From: Catonia carolina
Taxonomy: Eukaryota > Arthropoda > Insecta > Hemiptera > Achilidae
NCBI GenBank assembly: GCA_035578175.1
Contig: JAQMRL010000003.1
Location: 60,248,672 to 60,312,671, forward strand
Length of the DNA stretch: 64,000 bases
Direction of reading: 5' to 3'
Shown here piece by piece: positions 25,499-40,400 of this stretch. The stretch's first letter is position 1; the number at the start of each line of letters is the position of its first letter. The notes under the pieces are model-generated. The model was not told the origin of the DNA, did not search any database, and saw only the letters and a list, made by a program, of their open reading frames with translations. Both the position numbers and the translations under genes were made by a program.

Positions 25499-28400
25499 GA
25501 ATATCAATGAAGGAATAAGTGGAATGCAACATTTAAAAATAAAATAATGTAACGTCTTAACAACAGTTTATTTTATTACTTAAAAATAATACAATTAAAA
25601 TTAATTTAATTGATTGCATATTTTAACTTATAAAAATAAGAATTTACCTTCACGAAATATTGCTTAACACGTGACAAAAGTACAATATTAAAATATTAGG
25701 AGCAAAATGAAAGGTCTTTAAGAATTAAAATTTACAAATTCACAAAGATAGTTTTGAATATAAAATTTCAGAAAAAAATTATTGGTAAAACTCAAAAACT
25801 CAAAACTCATACAGTACGCAAGAAATAATAATTTTTCAATTACATAATGTTCTTTTTACCTACATAAAAAATTGATAATCGTAATTCTGTCAGTACACTT
25901 AGCTGTTTTGTTTAATTAATCGAAATAAGAAAAAACTTAAATATTAACCTGGCCTGTTGTTTTATTTTTTTGTATTTTGTTATATACTTTCCACTTAATT
26001 AATTTCCATGATTTAGATGAGAGGCATTCACTGTTTTCCAGGCACTGAATGCATTTATCTTTTGAAGGAACAATATTTCGCACTATTTCTTTTTTGAAAA
26101 AGTTTTCAACAGCTTTAGTTTGGTTTTCATCCCAGATTTCTCTTTCCACTGGTTTCTTAGCTTTTTTGCATTTAGTTTTCTTTTTCCATTGGTCCCGTTT
26201 GTTTTCTACTTCGGCCTCGTCTGAATCAGTGGTATCTTGCATACGAGTATTACGTGTAACATTTCTCCTAATTTTACTTCTTGTTTTTCTTTTTGTCGAA
26301 GTTATTTTAACCTGTAAGTCATCTTTATCACCACCATTTTCTTCTTCAGCAGTGTCCTTTTCTTCATCATCACTGTGATCTTCCAGCTGCGGTACAATAT
26401 CGTCTATGTCTAAATTGACTTCATCAAGTGACTTTCCATGTTCAAGTTCGCCTCTTTCAAACTGAATTAATAATTTGCTGACTTTAGCCAGTTGAATTGT
26501 TGTATCCGGTAAACGATAATAGTCGCGATGAACGTTAATACTGTGACCGAGATGGTTTGCCAAGTGTTCAAGCTCATTATTTGTTAAATTTAAAATCTGT
26601 AATACTGTGGCAATGTGTTTTCTTAAATTGGTAGAAGTTAAATAATTAGAATTTGTAGCGCCACATTTTTGTGCCGCTTCTCTTAATGCGTCACAACCAC
26701 GAATATGCGAGTCTCCGTTCTGTTTAGGAAACAAGTATTTATTAGTGCCAGGAACGCAGAAATTTTTTCTGTTAATGATTAAGCAATCAATGTTCCTAAC
26801 CATGGTAGGGGTCAACAACAAAGGTACTCCTCTATCATGTTTCCCTCTTATTGTCAGTAGCGTCATTTTTTTGGTGAGTAATTTTTCACATTTTGACAAC
26901 GATGCTTCAATTTCACCTTGTTGCTGATGATGAGGTCTTTCTAAATAAGTATTTAATTTGATCTTTTCCACATCACCAACTCGTTTTCTGTTAAATGTCA
27001 CAACATGAGCGAGAGTAAGAATAAGCATCTCCTTAAAATTCCCTGCGTTTCCTTTTGAATTACTTAACAACTTGTACAGTTCTTCCTGTCTTTCGTTTAT
27101 ATAAAAATTAAATTTCTTTATGTCTTCAGCAACTGGTAGCAGTGATGGTTTATTCCATCGACTTTTATCCAGCATTTTTTTAGCGCGTTTTAATATTCGA
27201 TGTGACCACTCCAAATCATAAAGTACCATTAAATCATCTACCATTTTTCTTTTTGTTTCATCACCTTCCATAAATGCTTCACACTTTACTATCCGGCAAC
27301 ACTTTTTTAAAGTGTAACCAATCTTTAATGCTAAAGAAGGTCTTGAATTTTCCTCTCCCAAATTATTTAACCCTCCAATATCTCTAGCACACTGAATTAG
27401 TAACTCAAATTTGGATGGATCAATTAATTTTCGAAGTGTAATATCATCCTCGAATTTCCGTGCTACTATTACCAATCGTGCTACCTCACGAAGTTTCTGA
27501 GAAATGTACGATGAAAGATGATCCTGTCCTTCAAATTTTTTGCACAACATAGCACCGTGTTTCATTATTACTTCATAATTTCTTGCTACTAAAGAAATGT
27601 GGTCATTTTTCATGTTTTTTAAAATTGTTTTCAGTTTTTCAGTAACTACATCTGGATTACTGAGAAGTATTTCACCCACAGTTACGGCATTGTTGCGTTT
27701 CTCGTTTATTTTTGGATTTAATTTACACTTCCGGACATGAACTGATATTTTGCTTCTTTTATAAAAACCAAGGCAAAATTCGCAAGGTAAAAATTTTTCG
27801 GGACTGCATGAAGAGTCAGGCCTGCGACAAGTTGAAAGCGTTCCTTTCCGTTTTAAGAGAGCGTCTTTATTATGAATGAAATTTCCTTTTCTACGGAGAA
27901 CTGAAATTAATAATCGCCTGTCTGACGAACCTTTCTTTTTCCCAAGAAATTCGTTGACTTCTTTTTCCTCCGAGTGTACACTCTGGAAATGTTCGGGTAA
28001 TTTTGATATAAGTTTTTCACAGTACAAACAAGCGTCTTTCTTATCTCAAACTCTACAAAATTTAGAATTGTTTGTTTGTGAAACAACTATTTTTCTAGGA
28101 GAATTTTTTTTATTTGTATTTGATTGGACTTGTTCATTGATTTCATCTGAGTCGTAGTTCTGAGACGAAGACGATGCCGTATCTAGAATTGGTGAAAATG
28201 ACTCCTTATTTGCCTTCTCATTCCTTATAGATGGGATTTTCTCATTTACTATAACTGTTTCATTATTACTATTCTTTCTTACATCTGTAGGAAACGCTTC
28301 CTTTATTTTGCGACCATCTGATAAATCGTCACTGCTACTATAAGGCACCAAACTCGTTGACGAAACATTGAACTTTGGAAAATTTACTGGGGTTCTTTAT

Positions 28401-31400
28401 TCCTTTTTGTCTAAGTTAATTTCAGTTTGATTTGATGTTGATTTCTTACTTTGTAAAGTTCCTTGAGATGTACCAAGAGAATTAATTTTCACATAAATAT
28501 CCGTGGAACCTGTAAAAAATTAATTGAAAGACTTGATAAAAGAATTCGTGTATAAATGAAAAAAAAATAACGATGTGATAGCAAAACACAAAGTCTCGCA
28601 ACGTGGAATGTATTAGGCCATAGCATCCCCCGTCCTTGTATTGAGTGAAATATTTTTTTAATTCATTATATGTTAACACCGAAAGCAAGCTAACAATGAA
28701 GTTTATTGGCAATGATATGTAACACGTCTTCGCCACAGATTATGATTTACTGAGAGATATAGTATTATTTTTAACAGAGAAAATTTTAAACCTCTCTTGT
28801 ATAGACCAATAATATTTTTAGTAATACAGTTTAACGTATTCATCATTCGTTGTCATTTCTATCGTTGTATATGTCTTCTTCTTCTTCCACCGACATTCAC
28901 GATTTTTTACATCCTAAATATTCCTCGCAAGTGTGGAATAATTACTTTTAGGGCTATAATACAAAACGGGATTCCTCAAATGTGATGTTTTAGAAAAAAA
29001 TACACGTTTTTAAAATAAAAAAAATTAATTAAAAATTAATATCTCAATAACCGTGTACGCCAACACGATAATCGGGTAAGTATAATTTTTTATTCGTGTA
29101 TGCCTACAGTAATTTTGGCAAAATAAATCGTTAAATAATAACTACAAAGAATACAAAGTTATAAAAGCGAAAATAACCGTGTTAAAAATAAGTAAGTTAC
29201 GGTAATGTTTGGGGTCAATAAAATACAATAAAAAAAACCAATCAATGATCTAAAAAAAAATGAAAATCTTTACAATTTTCCCTCTCTTTCTTGGAATTCT
29301 GTAAATAATTATTACATACCATTTGAAAGTAGATAATACTAATACTAATAATAAAGAGAAAATAGATAAAATAATAATAGAAAATAGATAATCACAAAAC
29401 ACAGAAAACAAATTAACCAAAAAAATGTCTCGCCAGAATACCATCAGATGGTATTCGCTAACAACAGAGATCATGCACCCTTCATTTTAGGAGATAATGC
29501 GCTTTTCGCTGCTCTGTAATCTACATTTCTTTTTAGCAAAGATATGTACTCGTGAAGGTTTTTCACAGAAAGATAAAATTAAATAAATTTTAAGTGAAAT
29601 TTTTAGATGAATTTTGTAAAATTTTATAACTTTTTCAAAAGACAAATTTTACATAATTTAATGAAATAACACTGATTCATGTCGCAAAATTATGAACACT
29701 AATAAGAACAATGTAGGGCTTAAATTTATTTTAAGTCGCACAAACTACTTCGGTTAATGACGAGTACAGTCATCATTTACAGTTTTTTTTGAAGCGCTGT
29801 ACAGTCGCCAGAAGGTGTCGTTCACTCAGGGCATTGTTAAGTCATTTTGAAGAGCATGATTTGAAACGAACCAAGCTATCGTCCTTAGGCACTTGGATTG
29901 AAATCGTTGAAATTTGTCCCCACACATAAACACGTATTTTTTACGTTTAACATGATTATAATGCACTAGCCAAATTAAGATGAAAGGATAACAGAAAAAG
30001 TGAAAATATCCTTACCCCGAATTGCAGCTTCCTTTTCTTTTTCAGTCAACCCCTTAGTCGATTCATATTTTGGTAGATTTAGAACGTCAAGTTGTTCTGT
30101 ATTTTCGAAATTGCAGATCGGTGAAACAATTAACCCTTCACTCGACCTACATTTTGGTTCCCTCGGATTACATTTCTTCTGATTGTGATTTGACGCTTCG
30201 AAATCATTGCCATAATTTTAGCAGACCTCGATGACTCCATCTAGAATGACAACAGCACATCGTCAAGTACCTAAGATTGTGGATGTTTTTAAATACAATA
30301 TTTACTTTATAATTAAAATTACGGTTTACTATAAAACCGTCATTTTATATTCATTCAACCATTACTAGCGTCTTCAGATACAAAAAACCGATTATTCCTC
30401 TAACATAGACTTATTTCATCTATAAGTATTTAAGTATCGTTAATCGTTCTTATAAAATAAATATAGCGTTTTAAAATTATATTTCTATTTTACTCATTTA
30501 ATTTTTACTTTTAATGAAAAATTAGTTATGGTTTTTCAAGAGTAAATCATTTTATGTTCAATCATTTTTAGTTTAAAAGCGTAACTTGAAAAACTAGCAT
30601 GAGCTAGACTATGAAATTGAAAGCTACACCTTCTCTTTGACTTAGTAAATCATATTAATTAGTTTCTTAATTGTGGCTGAAGTGTGATCATGTCAGCTAC
30701 ATTCTTGTAATTTACCGTAATTGATCATTTCTGGTCTAGGGTTGATAATAACTACCTACGACATATCATTTCAAAGATGTAGTTCAGTTTACTGATTTAA
30801 ATAATTAAATTTATCAACTTAAAATAAATTATTTGAAAAATATCATGAAGACTTACCTGAGATAGAAGTTGTTTTTCTGTTCGTCGCATCTTCCTTTCAC
30901 ATGACAATTTAACTTAAAAATATGAAAAATGTGTGAGTTCCTCACAATTTATTTCCGTCGCAGTAAAAGAAAAAAATGAAAAAACTAAAAAAAAATCAGG
31001 GTCCGTATCATAATTCGCAACTTGTTAATTTTTTTCATACTCCTGTCTCTATTGAGTATCAAAGTGGTCTGGTTATAAAACATTTTAAAAATTACTTTCT
31101 GTCCACAAAAGTTCCACAAAAACTACATTCATAGGGCATTTTAACCGTTGTGTTTTCCTTCTCATGTACTCATAAATTGTTCCTTGGATTCAGATAATCT
31201 AAACTAACCATATATGAAAGCGCAGTAGCACACTGTTGGTGATTTACTCTCGATATTATGCCAGTGGCAAAGGAAAATGAAAATACGACTTAACGTAAAA
31301 AGAAAAATATAGTTTAGTGCCGAGTTTTTGTACCATTCATATTTCTGAATTTTCATTAAAATGGTTTCTTTTATTTATTTTGTATTATCGGAAAATTTAG

Positions 31401-34400
31401 CACTTAAATCAATCTTTTGTTAAAAAAAAAACTTAAATCTTTTTCGGAAGATTATTTATTTATTATTAACGTAATAGTAATAATTAATTAATAACCCTAT
31501 AATAAATACTATTTTAAATTATCACAATTTGTATAAATTTTTTTATTTTTTGCACTTGGTTTGTCACTACTGATACACTTGTTCAGGGGTGGATCCAGGA
31601 CTGATTTTTGGAGAGGCTCCGAAGTTTGAAGTCCTGCATACCCACCCAAACTCGAAATGGTAGGTCTGGGGTTCTCCCGGAAATGTTTGTAAAATGTTAA
31701 CAAGTAAATATCTTTTTCTGATTACCCTTATACATCTGATGATTACTTTTTAAGTTTATAAATTTTTTGTTAAAAATTAGAAAAACATACATCAGGAAAT
31801 AAGAAAAAAAACGTACACAACATTAATTTATAAGAGACCTAGAGTATATGATAATTCGTGTGAAAAACATACGCGCACATTATTGTATCAAGACTGGGGA
31901 ATAAAATAAAAATACAAAAGTTCCTTCTAATTTCTATTTAATACTTAATTGTTAATAATTCTCAACAACATTGATTTTCTTCATACTTAATATACTGTGT
32001 TTCAAGGTCATTATAAACAAGAAAATTGAAAAAAGTTTCGTAAAATGACAGCTAAAAAAATGCAAAAATGTTCCGGAAACAGAGGTTGCTCGTGAGATGA
32101 GAAAAGTAGGAGTATTACCGATGTTGCTGTGAAATTTCAGACGTTTTAAAGGCAGAAAAGATGTTACCTTGCCCTCATGTTTACCTGCGTTAGGTAAAGA
32201 AAGATTTTCTTTTTCAAAATTGCTTACCTTAAAGGTTATCATGGCGAGGTAATCATGTAAAGGTTAAGTTACTGCAATCTTCGATGTAAAAAGACATCAC
32301 CAATCAGTGAATCTCCGGAACTACAATTCATAGGTCTACGATATTCAAATTTGAGTGCTCACGAAGGATTTTAGAAAATTCACTTTATAACGGCCAAAAT
32401 CCCGGTAAAATCGTCAAAATTTGTAAAACTATCCCTCCCAAACAATAACATCTTCGTAGGACTGCACGAAATGCGGCAACTATGGGCCGCAGGTGTTAGT
32501 GTCGTGTAGGGTTTTTTTGTAGTTTTACTTCGGATTTTTGTGTCCTTTCGGCTAATCGCACAAGATGATAAGATGGATGAATTTTTTTAGCTTATGAAAA
32601 GATGCCATGCCTAAGCGGGATTGGAACCCGCGACCGCCGGGTGAAAAGCCGAGACGCCAACAACTCAGCTACAGCGGCAGGCCGAGTAGCGTTTTTAAAA
32701 TCAATCTACCAAACTGGGAAAAATCTATGTAATAACAACGGTTCATCACTAAATTTCGAGAATCACAATGCCTACAAACTTAAAATTTGGCAGGTATGCA
32801 ACCGCTTAGGATTTAGGACCTCAGTAAGAAAGGATTTTTGAAAATTCAATGTTGATCGGAGAAAACTCCGCAAACGAAATTTCCGTAAAGTTTGAAAATA
32901 AACTACTCCTCTCAAACCACAACACCTATGTACGCGAAATTCGGAACGTTAAGTGCCTCTTAGGTGTTATATTTTTGAGTAGGTAAGGGTTTTTAAAAAT
33001 AAAATATAATTAAATCGGAGAAGTGGATTAATCTACATTTTTAACACCTACGCACTGATCACGAAATCTCCGAAACCATACAACTCGCAGTAACTTAAAA
33101 TGTAATAGGTATGTCCTCCCTTAGAGTTAAGTAACAGCTACCAAAAAAATTTTTAAAATTCCATTTGTATTGGCGATAATCCCAGAAAACCAATTGCAGC
33201 ACAAAAAAAATTATTTCGTTTCTCCTATACGAAAATACCTTAAAACGTGAAAGTCAGTGTCTGCGCTGTAAGTTAACACATTCTCACAATATTGACAAAT
33301 TAGGTAAATGTCAACTCATTTATTAAAATCTATTAAGCCGATAAGCCTGTACGAAGCCGAAAAATATACGTAACCTCTTCTGCGGCAGTCGCTTAATATA
33401 GAAATCAGTTCAGATAATCTATAAATGGAGTGGTCAGTTTCATAGCGCATTTTACTCGTTTAAAACTTTCCGTTATTTTAGATAGATACTATAGATACGA
33501 TATTGTGGATAGATACGAGTATTTATGTTAAAAGATATTTATATTTAATTGAAAAATAGTTATCCATTAATTTTCATTATAATATCTGTAAGGTTATAGC
33601 TAGAAGTTAATTAGCCACTCTGGACTTATTCCCATTTATATGTGTAAATTCGTAACTATCCGATTAGGATTATAGGTCTACTATATGAAAATCTGCCTTT
33701 CATTTTCAAAAAAAAATTATGATACTAATATTATTATTTATCTAGATGTACAGACTTTGAAATCACTAATAGGATGTTACCATTCAGCGAGTAGTAGGCT
33801 TTTGTAAGAGTATCTTAAACGAGTATAATAAAGACTACACGAATTATCTAGTTTAAACATCGCTCAAGGAATGTGTACATTTCTTTTCTTCTAAAATTGG
33901 TTTGTGGGGCTTTATCCCAAAATCTTGACATTAAAGGGGACTAGAAGACGTGTGGTTAGTGAAGATGATGGAGAGTAAAAATGATTCCATTATTCGGGTT
34001 ACGGCTTGCAGTTTGTCTCTACGTGTAGTGTGGAACTGATCTATAATGTAGAAATTATAAGTAAGAGTACAGTAAAAAAACAAAGAATTACGTTTGGCAA
34101 CATTGAGATGACTAATAACAACTCTGCTACCCTGTCATTTAAATTTCTCCTCGGTTTGGCTTTTCAGTTCAGATTGCCTTCACACGCGTGGCGCGAAATT
34201 TAGCCACGCCTCCTCCTCGTTTTATGCACTCACTGTGTGTCAAAAAATTTACAAAAATGTTAATAAAATGGTGTGTTAATAGTGCACCACATCTAACCAA
34301 GTGAGAACTGAGCAAAAAAATGAAAAAAATATTATAAATTAAGGTAGACCTCGTTTAGGCAATTTCTACCGGTCTCCTCACTTGGTGCTTTCAACCGGTA

Positions 34401-37400
34401 TGTGTGTGTGTGTGTGTGCGTGAGTGTGTGTGTGTTTGTGGGAGCACCCAAACGAGGAGATTTACGAGTTAACACAGTACCATACGAGGAGGCAAAACAA
34501 AACGAGGAGACCTCGTTTTGTACACCCTGTTTTTTTATGTTAGTTAGACGTAAGTCGTCATGATTCGTAAAGATTTTGCATTTTTTTTAATTCTCCTCAT
34601 TTTGTATTTTTCTACTTTTTTTTGGTTCACAGTAAAATCCACCAGGGCTGCGCTGAATTTCATTTGAACACACTTATTTTACACACGCGTAAAAACAACC
34701 CAAAGTGAGGTCCCTTTAAATATCTCCTCGGTTTAGCTTCTCTCGACGACTACCACTTAAAAATGTTTACGTTTGACTCCCTCTCCTTTGTTACATTGTT
34801 GCCAATGTAGTCTATACGTTATGAAGGTCACCTTACATTTTAATCGTAACTTCGCTTCCAGTCATTTTTTTCTTAGTTTAAAGTGTACTGTAATCATCAA
34901 CTCGGGGCAATGAATCTTCGTATTCGGAACCAAACTTGTCTATTTTCCCCCTGCGCATACTATCAGAAACCCCTTTAGATCTTATAATATGTTAAATTCC
35001 ATTATTCTGACTTGATCATTTATACGATCTCTTAAGTAATACAGAATTTATTTATTAAATGAAAGTGAAATTATAAAAGAAGTAGAGGCATACGGTGTTT
35101 TTTTAAATTGCATGATAATTATGGTAAAAATTGAAACTAAATTCTTCACGAAAGAAAATTATAGTAATCCTAAAAATTAATACATCTAAGCAAATAGAAA
35201 AATTAGGGCTTACAAAAATTAACCCCGTAACAGTGATAAAAATTAAGTACCTAAAAAATGTTATCAAAATAATGAAAGTTTTACAGAGAATTACATTTGT
35301 AAATTTATTGACAATATAATAATAATAATAATAATGTTGTTTAGGTCATCAGCCAAAAGGCTGGTTTGAACCTGTAGAGGTTTTACTAAGTAAATCGAGG
35401 AGTGAGGTGGTTTACCATTGCCTTCCTCACTGAGTGGAAAAGTACACTTATCAGCATGCCGGGCCCTCTGAAAAGCACATACTCTCCACTCCGCAAATGA
35501 CACCTTCACTTCATTCACCACAGGGTCTGGCTGTATAATGAAATTCATTACTTTCAGAGGAGATAACTCTGATTAGTGTCTTTTGCACCTCTACCTCTTC
35601 TGTTCTTAAATGCCCACTTGCTCCTCTCCTATAAACATCACGGTATGGCCTTGTAGCTAACATTTTACTTTGAAGATATCTACCACGTCTTTAATTGGTT
35701 CATTTTGATAATCATTAATTTTCATAATCATTAATTAATCATAATTTTGATAAGTCATTTAATTGGCTGACCATGTGATAAGAAACAGAACTATTTATTT
35801 TAGCCCTGCAACGAACAGATTGAGTGTAAATAATTTAACACTCTACCTGTCTGTTATGGGCAGATAATAATAATAATAATAATAGAATATCAATGAAGGA
35901 ATAAGTGGAATGCAACATTTAAAAATAAAATTAATGTAACGTCTTAACAACAGTTTATTTTATTACTTAAAAATAATACAAGTAAAATTAATTTAATTGA
36001 TTGCATATTTTAACTTATAAAAATAAGAATTTACCTTGACGAAATATTGCTTAACACGTGACAAAAGTACAATATTAAAATATTAGGAGCAAAATGAAAG
36101 GTCTTTAAGAATTAAAATTTACAAATTCACAAAGATAGTTTTGAATATAAAATTTCAGAAAAAAATTATTGGTAAAACTCCAAAACTCAAAACTCAAACA
36201 GTACGCAAGAAATAATAATTTTTCAATTTACATAATGTTCTTTTTACCTACATATAAAAAATTGATAATCGTAATTCTGTCAGTACACTTAGCTGTTTTG
36301 TTTAATTAATCGAAATAAAAAAAAAACTTAAATATTAACCTGGCCTGTTCTTTTATTTTTTTGTATTTTGTTATATACTTTCCACTTAATTAACTTCCAT
36401 GATTTAGATGAGAGGCATTCACTGTTTTCCAGGCACCGAATGCATTTATCTTTTGAAGGAACAATATTTCGCACTATTTCTTTTTTGAAAAAGTTTTCAA
36501 CAGCTTTAGTTTGGTTTTCATCCCAGATTTCTCTTTCCACTGGTTTCTTAGCTTTTTGCATTTAGTTTTCTTTTTCCATTGGTCCCGTTTGTTTTCTACT
36601 TCGGCCTCATCTGAATCAGTGGTATCTTGCATACGAGTATTACGTGTAACATTTCTCCTAATTTTACTTCTTGTTTTTCTTTTTGTCGAAGTTATTTTAA
36701 CCTGTAAGTCATCTTTATCACCACCATTTTCTTCTTCAGCAGTGTCCTTTTCTTCATCATCACTGTGATCTTCCAGCTGCGGTACAATATCGTCTATGTC
36801 TAGATTGACTTCATCAAGTGACTTTCCATGTTCAAGTTCGCCTCTTTCAAACTGAATTAATAATTTGCTGACTTTAGCCAGTTGAATTGTTGTATCCGGT
36901 AAACGATAATAGTCGCGATGAACGTTAATACTGTGACCGAGATGGTTTGCCAAGTGTTCAAGCTCATTATTTGTTAAATTTAAAATCTGTGATACTGTGG
37001 CAATGTGTTTTCTTAAATTGGTAGAAATTAAATAATTAGAATTTGTAGCGCCACATTTTTGTGCCGCTTCTCTTAATGCGTCACAACCACGAATATGCGA
37101 GTCTCCGTTCTGTTTAGGAAACAAGTATTTATTAGTGCCAGGAACGCAGAATTTTTTTCTGTTAATGATTAAGCAATCAATGTTCCTAACCATGGTAGGG
37201 GTCAACAACAAAGGTACTCCTCTATCATGTTTCCCTCTTATTGTCAGTAGCGTCATTCTTTTGGTGAGTAATTTTTCACATTTTGACAACGATGCTTCAA
37301 TTTCACCTTGTTGCTGATGATGAGGTCTTTCTAAATAAGTATTTAATTTGATCTTTTCCACATCACCAACTCGTTTTCTGTTAAATGTCACAACATGAGC

Positions 37401-40400
37401 GAGAGTAAGAATAAGCATCTCCTTAAAATCCCCCTGTAATATCATCCTCGAATTTCCGTGCTACTATTACCAATCGTGCTACCTCACGAAGTTTCTGAGA
37501 AATGTACGATGAAAGATGATCCTGTCCTTCAAATTTTTCGCACAACATAGCACCGTATTTCATTATTAGTTCATCATTTCTTGCTACTAAAGAAATGTGA
37601 TCATTTTTCATGTTTTTAAAAATTGTTTTCAGTTTTTCAGTAACTACATCTGGATTACTGAGAAGTATTTCACCCACAGTTACGGCATTGTTGCGTTTCT
37701 CGTTTATTTTTGGATTTAATTTACACTTCTGGACATGAACTGATATTTTGCTTCTTTTATAAAAACCAAGGCAAAATTCGCAAGGTAAAAATTTTTCGGG
37801 ACTGCATGAAGAGTCAGGCCTGCGACAAGTTAAAAGCGTTCCTTTCCGTTTTAAGAGAGCGTCTTTATTATGAATGAAATTTCCTTTTCTACGGAGAACT
37901 GAAATTAATAATCGCCTGTCTGACGAACCTTTCTTTTTCCCAAGAAATTCGTTGACTTCTTTTTCCTCCGAGTGTACACTCTGGAAATGTTCGGGTAATT
38001 TTGATACAAGTTTTCCACAGTACAAACAAGCGTCTTTCTTATCCCAAACTCTACAAAATTTAGAATTGTTTGTTTGTGAAACAACTACTTTTCTAGGAGA
38101 ATTTTTTTTATTTGTATTTGATTGGATTTGTTCATTGATTTCATCTGAGTCGTAGTTTTGAGACGAAGACGATGCCGTATCTAGAATTGGTGAAAATGAC
38201 TCCTTATTTTCCTTCTCATTCCTTATAGATGGGATTTTCTCATTTACTATAACTGTTTCATTATTACTATTCTTTCTTACATCTGTAGGAAACGCTTCCT
38301 TTATTTTGCGACCATCTGATGAATCGTCACTGCTACTATAAGGCACCAAACTCGTTGACGAAACATTGAACTTTGGAAAATTTACTGGGGTTCTTTTTTC
38401 CTTTTTGTCTAAGTCAATTTCAGTTTGATTTGATGTTGATTTCTTACTTTGTAAAGTTCCTTGAGATGTACCAAGAGAATTAATTTTCCCATAAATATCT
38501 GTGGAACCTGTAAAAAATTAATAGAAAGACTTGATAAAAGAATTCGTGTATAAATGAAAAAAAAATAATGATGTGATAGCAAAACACAAAGTCTCGCAAC
38601 GTGGAATGTATTAGGCCGTAGCATCCCCCGTCCTTGTATTGAGTGAAATATTTTTTAAATTCATTATATATTAACACCGAAAGCAAGCTAACAATGAAGT
38701 TTATTGGCAATGATATGTAACACGTCTTCGCCACAGATTATGATTTACTGAGAGATACAGTAATTATTATTTTTAACAGAGAAAATTTTAAACCTCTCTT
38801 GTATAGACCAATAATATTTTTAGTAATACAGTTTGACGTAACATCGAAAAAAGGTCATTTCTATCGTTGTATATGTCTTCTACTTCTTCCACCGACATTC
38901 ACGATTTTTTACATCCTAAATATTCCTCGCGAGTGTGGAATAATTACTTTTAGGGCTATAATACAAAACGGGATACATTCTTCAAATGTGATGTTTTAGT
39001 AAAAAATACACGTTTTTAAAATATAAACAATTAATTAAAAATTAATATCTCAATAACCGTGTAGGCCAACACGATAATCAGGTAAGTATAATTTTTTATT
39101 CGTGTATGCCTACAGTAATTTTGGCAAAATAAATCGTTAAATATTAACTACAATGAATACAAAGTTATAAAAGAGAAAATAACTGTGTTAAAAATAAGTA
39201 AGTTACGGTCATGTTTGGGGGTCAATAAAATACAATAAAAAAAACCAATCAATGATCTAAAAAAAAATGAAAATCTTTACAATTTTCCCTCTCTTTCTTG
39301 GAATTCTGTAAATAATTATTACATACCATTTGAAAGTAGATATTATTAATAGAGAAAATAGATAAAATAATAAACGAAAATAGATAATCACAAAACACAG
39401 AAAAAAAATTAACCAAAAAAATATCTCGCCAGAATACCATCAGATGGTATTCGCTAACAACAGAGATCATGCACCCTTCAATTTAGGAGATAATGCGCTA
39501 TTCGCTGCTCTGTAATCTATATTTCTTTTTAGCAAAGATATGTACTCGTGAAGGTTTTTCACAGAAAGATAAAATTAAATAAATTTTAAGTGAAACTTTA
39601 GATGAATTTTGTAAAATTTTATAACTTCCAAAAGGCAAATTTTACATAATTTAATGAAATAACTGATTCATGTCGTAAAATTATGAACACTAATAAGAAC
39701 AATGTAGGGCTTAAATTTATTTTAAGTCGCACAAACTACTTCGGTTAATGACGAGTACAGTCATCATTTACAGTTTTTTTTTTGAAGCGCTGTACAGTCG
39801 CCAGAAGGTGTCGTTCACTTAGTGCATTGTTAAGTCATTTTGAAGAGCATGATTTGAAACGAACCAAGCTATCGTCCTTAGGCACTTGGATTGAAATCGT
39901 TGAAATTTGTCGCCACACATAAACACGTATTTTTTTACGTTTACATGATTATAATTCACTAGCCAAATTAAGATGAAAGGATAACAGAAAAAATGAAAAT
40001 ATCCTTACCCCGAATTGCAGCTTCCTTTTCTTTTTCAGTTAACCCCTTAGTCGATTCATATTTTGGTAAATTTAGAACGTCAAGTTGTTCTGTATTTTCG
40101 AAATTGCAGATCGGTGAAACAATTAACCCTTCACTCGACCTACATTTTGGTTCCCTCGGATTACATTTCTTCTGATTGTGATTTGACGCCTTCGAAATCA
40201 TTGCCATAATTTTAGCAGACCTCGATGACTCCATCTAGAATGACAACAGCACATCGTCACGTACCTAAGATTATGGATGTTTTTAAATACAATATTTACT
40301 CTAATTAAAATTACGGTTTACTATAAAACCGTCATTCTATATTCATTCAACCATTACTAGCTTCTTCAGATACAAAAAACCGATTAATCCTCTAACATAG

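Larger units (their letters stand above)
24581..34400 (-). mobile_element. recombinase unit, copy 1
   Basis: About 9.8 kb. From left to right: terminal region with five or more ACGAGGAG/CTCCTCG motifs, a (TAA)n tract at 25466-25499, the recombinase gene (25937-30889, minus), about 3.5 kb of mostly non-coding DNA with a SINE-like fragment, and the right end with a seven-base-pair stem hairpin (TACCGGT/ACCGGTA). It lacks the two large insertions of copy 2. Confidence 0.8.

Noticed and set aside
25250..25507. Minus-strand frame with a poly-Tyr run
   Set aside because: Produced by the (TAA)n microsatellite; no protein family resemblance.
31952..32242. Possible extra exon of the recombinase unit
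   Set aside because: A one-base loss breaks the frame in copy 2 and I see no matching splice partner.
34006..34203. Small frame conserved in both units (also 46330-46527)
   Set aside because: Conservation is expected from recent duplication, and several of the few differences change amino acids. No family resemblance.
24581..34400. Helitron, because of the hairpin near the right end
   Set aside because: No 5' TC, no CTRR 3' end, no Rep/helicase gene, and the insertion is not at an AT dinucleotide. The encoded protein is recombinase-like instead.
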